This document shows, piece after piece, positions 45,650 through 55,211 of a stretch of 64,000 nucleotides of DNA. The notes beneath the pieces are model-generated. The model was not told the DNA's origin. It saw only the letters and a program-made list of their open reading frames with translations, and searched no databases. This DNA comes from an endosymbiont of Escarpia spicata. Its GTDB lineage: Bacteria > Pseudomonadota > Gammaproteobacteria > Chromatiales > Chromatiaceae. Positions within the stretch are counted from its first letter, which is position 1, and each line of letters begins with the position of its first letter. Location of the stretch: contig QFXE01000008.1 in assembly GCA_003349915.1 (NCBI GenBank), positions 295,229 to 359,228 on the forward strand, read 5' to 3'. The position numbers and the translations under genes were made by a program.

Positions 45650-46819
45650 GTGAGTAAACTATTCATTATCGAGAGTGCCAGCGGCGAGAGTATCCCCTTC
45701 CTGCGGGGGGTGCTGGTGGAGTCCCTTGTGCGCGCCGGTCTTTCATTTCAGGACGCCTACCTGATTGCCCAGTCTATTCGCAGCAAGATTGAGAATAAGG
45801 GAAAAATCACAACCGATACACTCAGAGAGCGGGTCTCCGCTGAAGTACGGAAACGATTTGGATCGTCGCTGGCGAAATCTTACGATCTGGGGTCATCCCG
45901 GGAACGGCAGATTGTGGTTCAGACGGCTACTGATGAGATCCCTTTTTCAGCAGGCATACTCTCTCGTTCACTGCAGGCCTGTGCCATCGATCGCTCAGAC
46001 GCGCTGGAGACTGCGAAGCAGGTACACGAGTCCCTGAAGAAGGGGGAAGAGACGGTTATCGATCATACCGTCCTCAGGAAGATTGTGTATGAGCACCTGG
46101 CGACGCATTGCTCCCAAGCCGCCGCTGACCGGTTTCTCTCCTGGCGACGGTTCAAAGATAGTGGTCTTCCTTTGATCGTCCTGGTTGGAGGCATAACAGG
46201 CACGGGCAAGAGCACACTGACAACGGAACTGGCCTATCAGTTGAATATTGTCAGAACCCAGTCTACTGATATGATGCGGGAGATCGTTCGCTGTTATCTT
46301 CCACCGGCAGAGATCCCCACCCTCTCCTATTCAAGTTTTGAGGCTTGGCGGGGGCTGGCGACAGACAGCGAACAAGCGTCTGAACCTAATCACATAGAGG
46401 TGATCCGTGGTTTTCTCTCCCAGTTCAAGATAGTCAAGCATGGACTGAAAGCGACGATTTACCGGGCCGTCAAAGAGAGCCACGACCTGATCGTCGATGG
46501 CGTCTATGTGTTACCTTCGAAACTCGAACTGGACATCGCCCGGGACCAGGCCATCGTCATTCCCCTGATGCTGGTCGTTCCTCACCAAAAGACGCTTGCA
46601 AAACGCCTTAAACACCGGGAACGGGAGCAACCCGAACGCGCCTCATCCCGTTACCTGAAACAACTCGACCAGATATGGACACTGCAATCCTATCTGGTTT
46701 TGGAATCGGAGAAGGATAAGACCCCGTTGATTATCAACGGCGAAATCGAAGAGGCGATGGATGAGATCCTGATGCACATCAGCAATACAATCGCCTGCCA
46801 CTTTCCGGCCAAATCCTGA
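45650..46819 (+). CDS. 2-phosphoglycerate kinase-like protein with ATP-cone-like domains
   Basis: A 389-residue protein starting at GTG 45650 (AGGAG seven bases before). Two ATP-cone-like repeats occupy about 1-80 and 88-165 (FLRGVLVESLVRAGLSFQDA; FSAGILSRSLQACAIDRSDA). A P-loop kinase domain follows: Walker A GGITGTGKST at 180-189, LIVDGVYVLP and basic lid RLKHRERE. This architecture is known from archaeal 2-phosphoglycerate kinase, which makes 2,3-bisphosphoglycerate for cyclic 2,3-DPG. The real substrate here is unknown. Partners are a phosphatase upstream and a histidine kinase two bases downstream. Confidence 0.85.
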   Translation: MSKLFIIESASGESIPFLRGVLVESLVRAGLSFQDAYLIAQSIRSKIENKGKITTDTLRERVSAEVRKRFGSSLAKSYDLGSSRERQIVVQTATDEIPFSAGILSRSLQACAIDRSDALETAKQVHESLKKGEETVIDHTVLRKIVYEHLATHCSQAAADRFLSWRRFKDSGLPLIVLVGGITGTGKSTLTTELAYQLNIVRTQSTDMMREIVRCYLPPAEIPTLSYSSFEAWRGLATDSEQASEPNHIEVIRGFLSQFKIVKHGLKATIYRAVKESHDLIVDGVYVLPSKLELDIARDQAIVIPLMLVVPHQKTLAKRLKHREREQPERASSRYLKQLDQIWTLQSYLVLESEKDKTPLIINGEIEEAMDEILMHISNTIACHFPAKS

Positions 46820-46820
46820 G

Positions 46821-48767
46821 ATGAAACGGCGCGTGACCGAGAGAGTCCTCGCAAGGTTGGCCAGCTGGCCGTCTCTGGAAAAGACGCAGGTTGCAAAGTC
46901 GATCTGGTGGGGCTACTTTCCCGTTGCGCTGGTTGCGATGATAGGCGTGTTGCTGACGCTTGCCGCATTTATACAATCTTTGGGCTGGGAGAGAGGTCAG
47001 GTTGAAATCGCATTCCGCGAGGCAGCCCAGGATCGTATATTGGTCGTCCAGAGGGAGCTCAAGCACTCCCTCGGGATAGTCCAGGATATCGCCAGCTTTT
47101 TTGAGGCGTCGGAGGTCGTGGACCGCCGGGAGTTCCGTAAATTCGTGGGCCCGCCCCTGAAACGCCAGGCAGGCATCAAGGCCTTGGAGTGGGTACCCGT
47201 GGTGCTCGCCGAGAACCGGTCCGTTTTCATCAAGGAGGCTCAGCAAAGTTTCCCCCCCTTCCGGATCACGGAGGATGACCTTTCAGGCAAGCTGATCGAG
47301 AGCCGTGATCGGCCCGTATATTATCCTGTCCTCTACATCCAGCCCTATCAGAGCAACAAAGAGGCATTGGGCTTCAACGTGGGCGCCAATCCCATCGTTT
47401 CAACCTTGTTGGGGGAGGCGGAACTCACCCGAACACTCCAGGTCTCTCCCGGTGTCCCCCTCATGGACGAAACCGGTGAGAAGACAGGCGTCATGGTTGC
47501 TGTTCCTGTCTTTTTCAAGAACGAAAAACAGGAAGATGATCCGGCTCTGACATCCCCCGAGGTCAGAGGATTTGCGATCGGCATTTTCAGTATCGGCGAA
47601 ATTGTCGAGCGAGCTCTGGAGAGTCTTCGGTCTGGAGGGGTCGATCTTCACTTCTACCAGGGATCCTCGACAGGGGATGGGCAGCTGATCTATACCCATC
47701 TCTCCCGGATGAGAGAGGGTCGGGCGCCCGGCGCCGAGGTTGATGCTTCGGACATAACCTATAGTCAAAGGATCTCAGTCGGGGCCCAACAGTGGGAGGT
47801 GGTGTGCAATCCTGCCGCCGACAAATTCGAGGCTGAAACCTGGGGCAGCTGGATCATCCTCTTCGGAGGTATCGCTTTTACTGTCCTGCTCATCACCTAC
47901 GTGGTGACCCTGGTGGGGCGGGCCAGGCAGGTGCGACTGGAGGTCGAAGAGAGAACGTCACAGCTGTGGGAGGCTGTACAGGCCCTGAACCGGGAAGTGG
48001 TTGATCGTAAATCCGCCGAGCAGGAACTGCAGAACCTGAACGAGACGCTGGAGCATCGTGTCGCCTACCGTACTGCCGAGGCGGAACGAAGGGCCCAGTA
48101 TCTTGAACAGTTCGCCTACGTGACCTCTCACGACCTTAAGGCCCCCTTGCGGGCGGTGAGCAACCTCGCTCAGTGGATCCAGGAGGATCTTGCAGACAAA
48201 CTGGACGATGCATCGAGGGAACAGCTTGCCCTGCTCCGCGACCGCGTACGGCGGATGCATGATCTGATCGAAGGACTGTTGGAGTATTCCCGGGTTGGGA
48301 AGACAGCTGACTCAGAGAATCAGGTCGATACCCGAGAGCTGGTCGACGAGATTATCGATTCACTCTCCCCTCCCAAAGGGTTCACGATTAAGATCAAGGG
48401 TGAAATGCCGACCATGTACGTTGACCGGCTCCAGCTTGGCCAGGTGTTTTCCAACCTGATCAGTAACAGTCTGAAACACCATGGCGGAGATAAGGGAAAG
48501 ATCCGGGTAAAGGGTGAAAGTTATGGAGATGTCTATCAATTCTCTGTGTGCGACGACGGCAAGGGAATAGCGCCGGAATATCACAACAAAGTCTTTATGA
48601 TGTTTCAGATTCTGGAGTCGAGTGACTTCGAAAGCAGCACCGGTATCGGTTTGGCGTTGGTCAAGAAGATTGTGGAAGAGCATGGTGGCACAATAAGACT
48701 GGAGTCTGCTGTCGGAGAGGGCGCGTGTTTCTACTTCACCTGGCCGAAGAACCGTTCTTCTGAGTAG
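46821..48767 (+). CDS. CHASE-domain sensor histidine kinase
   Basis: A 648-residue membrane kinase: first membrane segment about 30-54, a periplasmic CHASE sensor (about 75-280, with ALEWVPVVLAENR and FNVGANPIV), and a second membrane segment about 343-366. A coiled coil leads to the HisKA domain with His437 in TSHDLKAPLRAVSNL. The HATPase domain (about 530-640) has NLISNSLKHHG, DDGKGIAPEY and the TGIGLALVKKIV G2 box. The HisKA type is that of phytochrome-like kinases, usually paired with Rcp1-type regulators, which is what follows. Confidence 0.93.
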   Translation: MKRRVTERVLARLASWPSLEKTQVAKSIWWGYFPVALVAMIGVLLTLAAFIQSLGWERGQVEIAFREAAQDRILVVQRELKHSLGIVQDIASFFEASEVVDRREFRKFVGPPLKRQAGIKALEWVPVVLAENRSVFIKEAQQSFPPFRITEDDLSGKLIESRDRPVYYPVLYIQPYQSNKEALGFNVGANPIVSTLLGEAELTRTLQVSPGVPLMDETGEKTGVMVAVPVFFKNEKQEDDPALTSPEVRGFAIGIFSIGEIVERALESLRSGGVDLHFYQGSSTGDGQLIYTHLSRMREGRAPGAEVDASDITYSQRISVGAQQWEVVCNPAADKFEAETWGSWIILFGGIAFTVLLITYVVTLVGRARQVRLEVEERTSQLWEAVQALNREVVDRKSAEQELQNLNETLEHRVAYRTAEAERRAQYLEQFAYVTSHDLKAPLRAVSNLAQWIQEDLADKLDDASREQLALLRDRVRRMHDLIEGLLEYSRVGKTADSENQVDTRELVDEIIDSLSPPKGFTIKIKGEMPTMYVDRLQLGQVFSNLISNSLKHHGGDKGKIRVKGESYGDVYQFSVCDDGKGIAPEYHNKVFMMFQILESSDFESSTGIGLALVKKIVEEHGGTIRLESAVGEGACFYFTWPKNRSSE

Positions 48768-48813
48768 TGGGGCCGGAAATGAAAACAAGGTATCAGACCG
48801 GGAATAGCGAGTT

Positions 48814-49227
48814 ATGTTGAACAGAGACGAGACAATATTGCTGATCGAGGACGACAGGGTCGATATCATGACTGTCCAGCGTGCCCTAAAGAAGAACAAA
48901 GTCAGCAACCCTCTGCATATCGCCCGAACCGGCCTGGAAGCACTCAGCATGCTACGAGGAGAGGACGGGTTTGAAAAGATATCGCCACCGCCGGCGCTTA
49001 TCCTTCTGGATCTCAATCTTCCGAAGATGAGCGGCATTGAGTTTTTGCGTGAGTTGCGTAGCGATCCCGAACTCAAAGAACTTCACATCATCGTTTTGAC
49101 CTCGTCCAATGAGCCGAAAGACCGGGCCGCCGCGTTCGAATACGATGTCGACGACTACATTGTAAAACCCCACTCCTTCGATGAATTCACCCGCGCGATG
49201 GCCACGATTCTGGCGCTCTGGGACTGA
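48814..49227 (+). CDS. Rcp1-like single-domain response regulator
   Basis: A 137-residue receiver domain without an output domain. The acidic pocket is Glu12-Asp13-Asp14, the phosphoacceptor Asp66 is in LLDLNLPKMSG, the Thr is in VLTSSNE and the Lys in IVKPHS. Single-domain receivers of the Rcp1 type act with phytochrome-like or CHASE kinases and signal by protein contact. It starts 46 bases after the kinase gene and is its likely partner. Confidence 0.94.
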   Translation: MLNRDETILLIEDDRVDIMTVQRALKKNKVSNPLHIARTGLEALSMLRGEDGFEKISPPPALILLDLNLPKMSGIEFLRELRSDPELKELHIIVLTSSNEPKDRAAAFEYDVDDYIVKPHSFDEFTRAMATILALWD

Positions 49228-49462
49228 AGCCGAGAGAAACGACACCGCTGGAGTATTTATCATCCCGACCAACCAGGTGGGTCGGGTTCTGCGAAGTCAC
49301 TTTTTCATAGACCTTGTCATGGGTCTGGAATGATCTCTTTCCGTACACCGGTTGGGCGAATCCTGCATAGAGCGTAAGGCATTGCCGTTGAAAATTCGCA
49401 AGGCACTGTTCCCATCGGATTGCTAGTCTTGATTATCACTGTTTTATATTAGGGCGTTGATT

Positions 49463-49879
49463 ATGGATCGCGGAACCCGAAACTATGCGATAGGTCTTGG
49501 TATCTTTGTGCTGGCTCTGCTGGTGCTTTTTCTCTACGAGGATCCCAAGGCTTCCGACCTGAATGATCTGCTGGAGGCGGATGAGGACATTGCAGCGTTC
49601 CCTTATACCTTTCGTGTGTTGCGCATCAGCAATGGCATTGCGGTGATGAGTTCACCAAGATCCACGGAGGTGCCGGTGGCGCGGGTGCTGGGTATCCTCT
49701 TTCCTCAGGTGGCGGGCAAAAGCCCCGCCAGCTCTGAATTTCAGAAGATACAGAAAAATCTGGCCAAGGTGCAGACCAAGGCGCGGGATCTGGTCGTTGC
49801 CGATCCTGAGATCAAACGCGTGCACTGGGAGTTGGACCGTGCCTGGCTGTCGGGGCATGGCGTTATTGTTTCGCCGTAG
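49463..49879 (+). CDS. Small membrane-anchored protein of unknown function
   Basis: About 138 residues from ATG 49463; AGGG at 49451-49454 supports this rather than the upstream TTG at 49457. One membrane segment (YAIGLGIFVLALLVLFLY, about 8-26) is followed by an extracytoplasmic domain with FPYTFRVLRISNGIAVMSSPRS and VHWELDRAWLSGHGV. I do not recognise the family. Its stop codon is the start of a family D repeat. Confidence 0.75.
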   Translation: MDRGTRNYAIGLGIFVLALLVLFLYEDPKASDLNDLLEADEDIAAFPYTFRVLRISNGIAVMSSPRSTEVPVARVLGILFPQVAGKSPASSEFQKIQKNLAKVQTKARDLVVADPEIKRVHWELDRAWLSGHGVIVSP

Positions 49880-49962
49880 GCCCGATCAAGCTTGCGGATC
49901 GGGCAACTTGAAGCTGGCCTGTAGGCATGGGGTGCCGGTTCCGCAAACTTGAACCGGCCTGC
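49876..49962. repeat. Family D paired hairpins (REP/BIME-like)
   Basis: First unit 49876-49906: CCCGATC/GATCGGG around a nine-base loop. Second unit 49933-49962, opposite orientation: CCGGTTC/GAACCGG around a nine-base loop. A third copy sits at 15698-15721. Loops of the three share the AAGcttGCG-type core. Head-to-tail pairing in opposite orientation is typical of bacterial REP pairs. Confidence 0.7.
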
Positions 49963-50031
49963 GAGTTGCTGTATCAAAGTGCCTTCAATATCGTCTTGGC
50001 GAAGCTATCATCGCCAGCCCAGGAGTCAACG

Positions 50032-52890
50032 ATGGATGCGCCTTCCCCAAAATTACTACAACAGCAGGTAGAGTCCGACTGGCAGAGGTGGCTGGAACAG
50101 GTTGGCGGGAAGGGGGCTGAGATTGCGGCGGATGCCGAGTTTCTCGCCGCGTTGAAGTCGGTCTGGGAGGCGAGTCAGTACGTTTTTCAGAGCTGCTTGA
50201 GGGATGAGAATCTGCTGCCCTCGCTCTACACCGAAGGTGATCTGACGCGCAGTTTTGCCGATGGCGAGATGGCTGGCAAGCTCAGTGAAGCCTTGCGGGA
50301 TGTTTCTGATGAACCCACCCTGCACAAGTGCCTGCGATTATTTCGCCGTGTTCAGATGGTACGCATTATCTGGCGCGATATTGCTGGCTGGGCGCCACTT
50401 GCAGAGACATTGGAAGACCTGTCGGCCCTTGCTGATGCCACTATCGAGCTTACCCTCTCTCTGCTTTATGAATGGACCTGCACCGAGATGGGGGCGCCGC
50501 GCAACGAAGCGGGTGAGGCTCAACCGCTGGTGGTTCTCGGTATGGGCAAGCTGGGGGCGCGGGAACTCAATCTCTCTTCTGACATCGACCTGATCTTCTG
50601 CTATCCGGAGATGGGGCAGACCGATGGTGGCCGCTTCCAGACCAATGAGCAGTTCTTTATCCGTCTCTGCCAGCGTCTGGTACAGGCACTTGATACCGTC
50701 AATGCGGATGGTTTTGTTTTTCGGGTCGATACCCGTTTGCGCCCCTTCGGCAGTGCCGGTCCCCTTGCCATGAGTTTCGATGCCCTGGAGGCTTACTACG
50801 AGTCCCAGGCCCGGGAGTGGGAACGTTACGCCATGATCAAGGCGCGGGTGGTGGCAGGCGACCTTGAGGCCGGTGAGCGGTTGATTGCGATGTTGCGCCC
50901 CTTCGTCTACCGGCGCTATCTGGACTTCGGAGTCATCGAATCCCTGCGCGAGATGAAGGTACTGATCAGCCGGGAGCTGCATAAAAAGGGGATGGATGCC
51001 AATGTTAAGCTCGGTCAGGGGGGTATCCGGGAGATCGAATTCATCGGCCAGGCCTTCCAGTTGATCCGTGGTGGCCGGGATGTGGATCTACAGATCCGCC
51101 CCATCCTGCCGGTGCTGCAACTGCTGGCAGAGCGGAACCATCTGCCCGAATATGTGGTGCGTGAATTGACGGAAGCCTATGAGTTCCTGCGTTTGGTGGA
51201 GAATCGCATCCAGGCCTGGGCTGATCGACAAAGCCATCTCCTGCCAACAGATGATGCCTGCAGATTGCGTTTGGCCCGGGCGATGAATTTTGCGGACTGG
51301 GTTGCGTTTGAGACAGAACTATCCAGTCATCGTCAGCGGGTGCAGGGCCATTTCGACATGGTATTTGCCGCCCCTCAGACTGACGGCAATGAAGATGCGC
51401 AGCTGTTGGTTGGGGTCTGGAAAGATACGCTGGATGAGGCCGATGCTATTGCGGCGCTGGAGGAGGCCGGTTTCGAGGACGGAAGCAAGGCGCTGGAGAG
51501 GATCGCCCTGTTTCGCGGTTGTCATGGTTGCAGAAGCATGGGCGCCAGGGGGTTGGAGCGCATCGACCGTTTGATGCCGCTGCTGCTCGAAGCGGTGGGA
51601 AGTATCGATCAATCCGACGTGGCGCTGGAGCCTGTGCTCAGCCTGTTGGAATCGATCGTGCGGCGGACCGCCTACATCGCCCTGCTGGTGGAGAGTCCTA
51701 TCGTGCTCTCCCAACTGGTGCATCTCAGTGGAATCAGTCCCTGGATCGCCAAGCTGCTGACCCGTCATCCCATCCTGTTGGACGAACTGCTCGATCCCCG
51801 CCGTCTCTATTCGCCTTTGAAGCAGCAGGAGTTGATGACCGAACTCAACACCTTGCTGGGGGGATTGGACGAGGACGATTTGGAACAGCAGATGGATCGT
51901 CTGCGCCAGTTTGCCCAGAGTAATAAGTTGCGGGTGGCGGCGGCGGATATCACTGGCCGTATTCCGCTGATGGTGGTCAGCGACTACCTGAGTGCCATTG
52001 CCGAGACCGTGGTGGCAAAGGTGATCGAGCTGGCCTGGCACTATACGGTGCAGCGGTATGGCCGCCCGGCGGGGCTGGAGGCGGATGAGACAGGTTTTGC
52101 CGTGGTGGGTTACGGCAAGCTGGGGGGCATCGAGTTGGGTTACGGCTCGGATCTGGATATGGTCTTTCTGCACGGTATCGATGATGCGCATGCCATGACC
52201 GACGGCGAGAGTCCCATTTCGGTGGATCTTTTCTTCGCCCGCCTGGCTCAGCGCATCATTTCACTCTTCACCACCCTGACCCCGTTGGGTATTCTCTACG
52301 AGGTGGATATGCGGCTGCGGCCGAACGGTAACTCCGGCATGATGGTCAGCTCCATGGATACCTTTGAGGCCTACCAGCAAGAGAGCGCCTGGGTCTGGGA
52401 ACATCAGGCTCTGATCCGGGCGCGGGTGGTTGCCGGGGACGTTAAGGTGAAAGCGCGTTTCGAGGCGGTGCGAAGGGATATCCTCAGCCAGGCGCAAGAG
52501 CCGGGGATTTTGCGCGCCGAAGTGGTAAAGATGCGCGAGAAGATGCGGGATAATCTGGATAAAAGCGGCAGTGGCCGCTTCGACCTGAAGCAGGGGGTTG
52601 GCGGTATCGTCGACATCGAATTTATGGTTCAATACGCGGTCCTGCGATGGGTGCGCGACTACCCGGACCTGCTGGCCTGGACGGACAATGTCCGTCTGCT
52701 GGAGACCCTCTCCCGGCTGGGTTTGCTGGAGGGCGGCGCTGCCGAGAATCTGGCGGAGGCCTACCGGGTGTTTCGTGCCAGATACCACCGCAATGCATTG
52801 ATGGATCAGCCCGCCCTGATTGCCGATGATGAGCTGCTGGGTGAACGTGCGTTGGTGAAGGAGACCTGGTTTTCCCTGATGCAGGTCTGA
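50032..52890 (+). CDS. glnE: Glutamine synthetase adenylyltransferase/deadenylase
   Basis: Bifunctional regulator that adenylylates and deadenylylates glutamine synthetase in response to PII. From ATG 50032 (AGGAG eight bases before) it has 952 residues, near the usual 940-950; an upstream in-frame extension overlaps repeat DNA and is rejected. Two nucleotidyltransferase domains are visible: deadenylase-type SSDIDLIFCYPE near 182 and adenylyltransferase-type YGSDLDMVFLHG near 705. Each is followed by its GlnD_UR helical region. Next gene is ilvE, after a repeat. Confidence 0.97.
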   Translation: MDAPSPKLLQQQVESDWQRWLEQVGGKGAEIAADAEFLAALKSVWEASQYVFQSCLRDENLLPSLYTEGDLTRSFADGEMAGKLSEALRDVSDEPTLHKCLRLFRRVQMVRIIWRDIAGWAPLAETLEDLSALADATIELTLSLLYEWTCTEMGAPRNEAGEAQPLVVLGMGKLGARELNLSSDIDLIFCYPEMGQTDGGRFQTNEQFFIRLCQRLVQALDTVNADGFVFRVDTRLRPFGSAGPLAMSFDALEAYYESQAREWERYAMIKARVVAGDLEAGERLIAMLRPFVYRRYLDFGVIESLREMKVLISRELHKKGMDANVKLGQGGIREIEFIGQAFQLIRGGRDVDLQIRPILPVLQLLAERNHLPEYVVRELTEAYEFLRLVENRIQAWADRQSHLLPTDDACRLRLARAMNFADWVAFETELSSHRQRVQGHFDMVFAAPQTDGNEDAQLLVGVWKDTLDEADAIAALEEAGFEDGSKALERIALFRGCHGCRSMGARGLERIDRLMPLLLEAVGSIDQSDVALEPVLSLLESIVRRTAYIALLVESPIVLSQLVHLSGISPWIAKLLTRHPILLDELLDPRRLYSPLKQQELMTELNTLLGGLDEDDLEQQMDRLRQFAQSNKLRVAAADITGRIPLMVVSDYLSAIAETVVAKVIELAWHYTVQRYGRPAGLEADETGFAVVGYGKLGGIELGYGSDLDMVFLHGIDDAHAMTDGESPISVDLFFARLAQRIISLFTTLTPLGILYEVDMRLRPNGNSGMMVSSMDTFEAYQQESAWVWEHQALIRARVVAGDVKVKARFEAVRRDILSQAQEPGILRAEVVKMREKMRDNLDKSGSGRFDLKQGVGGIVDIEFMVQYAVLRWVRDYPDLLAWTDNVRLLETLSRLGLLEGGAAENLAEAYRVFRARYHRNALMDQPALIADDELLGERALVKETWFSLMQV

Positions 52891-52930
52891 GCCAAATGTA
52901 TTGATTGCGACGGGGTCTGGAATCAAAGAG

Positions 52931-52951
52931 GTAGGGTGTGCTGTGCGCACC
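52931..52951. repeat. Family A unit, single copy
   Basis: Single-arm copy GTAGGGTGTGCTGTGCGCAC (52931-52950) between glnE and ilvE; compare 68-88. Confidence 0.75.
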
Positions 52952-52996
52952 ATGACGCTCCGTCCCAATAAACTAAATTGAATTGAGAGACGAACA

Positions 52997-53923
52997 ATGA
53001 TGTCGACAATGGCGGATCGCGACGGAGTCATCTGGCTGGATGGTGAGATGGTGCCTTGGCGCGAAGCCAAGATCCATGTGCTCACCCATACCCTCCACTA
53101 CGGGATGGGGGTATTCGAAGGGGTGCGCGCCTATCATGCCGAACAGGGGACGGCGATATTCCGCTTGCAGGAACATACCGACCGGCTGTTCAACTCCGCC
53201 CATATCCTCGGTATGCCGATGCCCTTCGATCGTGACACCCTCAACGAGGCTCAGCGGGCAGTGGTGCGTGAAAACAATCTGGATTCTGCCTACCTCCGGC
53301 CCATGTGCTTTTACGGTTCCGAAGGCATGGGACTGCGCGCCGACAATCTAAAGGTTCACGTCATGGCGGCGGCCTGGGAGTGGGGCGCCTATCTGGGGGA
53401 TGACGGTATCAACAAGGGCATCCGTATTCGTGTCAGTTCCTTCACCCGTCACCACGTCAACGCCACCATGTGCCGCGCCAAGGCCAACGGCAACTATATG
53501 AACTCCATGATGGCACTGCAGGAGGCGCTGCATGACGGCTACGATGAGGCATTGCTGTTGGATGCCAACGGTTTTGTCATGGAGGGAAGCGGCGAGAACA
53601 TCTTCATCGTCCGTGACGGAGTGATCTACACGCCGGATCTGACCTCCGCCCTGGACGGCATCACCCGTCGTACGGTGATGAGTCTGGCGCAGGAGCTGGA
53701 TATTCCGGTGGTCGAAAAGCGTATTACCCGCGATGAAGTCTATATTGCCGACGAGGCCTTCTTTACCGGCACGGCTGCGGAGGTCACGCCGATTCGGGAG
53801 GTGGATAACCGGGCCATCGGCAGCGGCAGTCGCGGACCGATTACCGAGAAGTTGCAGACGATGTATTTCGACCAGGTGCATGGCCGCCGGGAACAGAACC
53901 CGGAGTGGCTGTCACTGGTATAA
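52997..53923 (+). CDS. ilvE: Branched-chain amino acid aminotransferase
   Basis: PLP enzyme that makes Leu, Ile and Val from their 2-oxo acids using glutamate. The 308-residue fold-type IV aminotransferase shows WLDGEMVPWREAKIHVLTHTLHYG (start to about 36), HVNATMCRAKANGNYMNS with the PLP lysine Lys162, and EGSGENIFIV and TRRTVMSLA toward the C-terminus. The first Met of two is used here; MSTM is equally possible. A zinc-finger gene follows. Confidence 0.97.
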   Translation: MMSTMADRDGVIWLDGEMVPWREAKIHVLTHTLHYGMGVFEGVRAYHAEQGTAIFRLQEHTDRLFNSAHILGMPMPFDRDTLNEAQRAVVRENNLDSAYLRPMCFYGSEGMGLRADNLKVHVMAAAWEWGAYLGDDGINKGIRIRVSSFTRHHVNATMCRAKANGNYMNSMMALQEALHDGYDEALLLDANGFVMEGSGENIFIVRDGVIYTPDLTSALDGITRRTVMSLAQELDIPVVEKRITRDEVYIADEAFFTGTAAEVTPIREVDNRAIGSGSRGPITEKLQTMYFDQVHGRREQNPEWLSLV

Positions 53924-53974
53924 TTCCGCTCAATCTATAATGACCCGCAAGGGTGGCCGCAGGAGAGTAAGCCC

Positions 53975-54163
53975 ATGACACAAGCAAGTACCCAGTCCTA
54001 TGGACAGGAAGTGATCAAGGTATCGCGCAACGATCTGCCGTTGAGCTGCCCCCGTACCAGTGATGCTGTTGCAAGCATGCACCCAAAGGTATTCCTGCCC
54101 ATCGAAAAAAACGGTAGTGCGGTCTGCCCCTATTGTGGCGCGCACTATCAATTGACTGACTGA
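53975..54163 (+). CDS. Zinc-finger protein, zf-CHCC family
   Basis: A 62-residue protein with a C-H-C-C type zinc site: Cys25 in LSCPR, His36 in SMHPKV, then CPYC at 51-54. The family includes the NDUFS6-like subunit of complex I; in bacteria the role is unassigned. Genes of this kind often lie next to ilvE and LPS heptosyltransferase genes in gammaproteobacteria, as here. Confidence 0.88.
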   Translation: MTQASTQSYGQEVIKVSRNDLPLSCPRTSDAVASMHPKVFLPIEKNGSAVCPYCGAHYQLTD

Positions 54164-54179
54164 CTCCGCCGCGTTTCCG

Positions 54180-55211
54180 TTGGGTTCAGCTCACTCCCCC
54201 TCTGCCCGTTTACTTGTGGTCGGCCCGTCCTGGGCCGGCGACATGGTTATGGCGCAGAGCCTGTTCAAGACGCTGAAGCAGCGCTCCCCGGCTATTGCGA
54301 TCGACGTGCTTGCGCCCGCCTGGAGCCGCCCACTGCTTTCGCGTATGCCCGAGGTCGATGAAGCGATCGACATGCCCGTCGGACATGGGCGCCTGGGGTT
54401 GATGGATCGCTGGCGTCTGGGCCGTGCCTTGCGTGGGCGTTATGCACAGGCGATCCTGTTGCCCAACTCACTGAAATCCGCGCTGGTGCCGTTTTTTGCC
54501 CGTATCCCGCAACGTACCGGCTGGTTGGGGGAGATGCGCTACGGTCTGCTGAACGATTTTCGCAAACTCGACAAACAGCATCTGACCATGACCGTGCAGC
54601 GGTTTGTTGCGCTGGCTTTTCCTGCAGATGAATCCGGTCTGCTGGAGATAAACCCGCCGGCACTGGAGGTGCAGGTGGCGGGCGTCCAGCAGGCGATGTT
54701 GGATCTCGGACTGCAGAAGGGCACACGCCCGCTGCTGGCACTCTGCCCAGGGGCGGAGTTCGGCCCTTCAAAGCGATGGCCCGAGGGTAATTATGGTGAG
54801 CTGGCAAGGCAGCGGATCGAGTCAGGTTGGGATGTCTGGCTGTTCGGTTCCGAAAAAGACCAGCCGGTGTGTGAAGCGGTCAACCGGGTGGCGGAGGGTC
54901 GCTGTGTCGACCTGAGTGGCCGCACCCGTCTTGCACAGGCGGTGGATCTGCTTTCACTGGCTGATGCGGTAGTGAGTAATGACTCCGGCCTGATGCATGT
55001 TGCCGCAGCGCTCAACCGGCGGCTGGTGGCGGTCTATGGTTCCACTGATCCTGGTTTTACCCCGCCGTTGAACAGGCGCTCACAGATAGTTCGCCTGGGA
55101 CTCGACTGCAGCCCCTGTTTCAAACGGGAGTGTCCCCTGGGGCATCTTGATTGTCTGCGGAAGATGCCGGTGGCGATGGTCTCCAAGGCGCTGGACGGGT
55201 TGCCCCAATGA
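54180..55211 (+). CDS. waaF: LPS heptosyltransferase II
   Basis: Adds the second L-glycero-D-manno-heptose to the LPS inner core; GT9 family, 343 residues. Seen: LLVVGPSWAGDMVMAQSLF at the N-terminus (acceptor side), CPGAEFGPSKRWPEGNYGELA in the donor site, and SNDSGLMHVAAALNRRLVAVYGSTDPGFTP. The C-terminal CSPCFKRECPLGHLDCLR motif is typical of WaaF. The start is a TTG at 54180 with no strong ribosome site. Overlaps waaC by four bases. Confidence 0.95.
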   Translation: MGSAHSPSARLLVVGPSWAGDMVMAQSLFKTLKQRSPAIAIDVLAPAWSRPLLSRMPEVDEAIDMPVGHGRLGLMDRWRLGRALRGRYAQAILLPNSLKSALVPFFARIPQRTGWLGEMRYGLLNDFRKLDKQHLTMTVQRFVALAFPADESGLLEINPPALEVQVAGVQQAMLDLGLQKGTRPLLALCPGAEFGPSKRWPEGNYGELARQRIESGWDVWLFGSEKDQPVCEAVNRVAEGRCVDLSGRTRLAQAVDLLSLADAVVSNDSGLMHVAAALNRRLVAVYGSTDPGFTPPLNRRSQIVRLGLDCSPCFKRECPLGHLDCLRKMPVAMVSKALDGLPQ

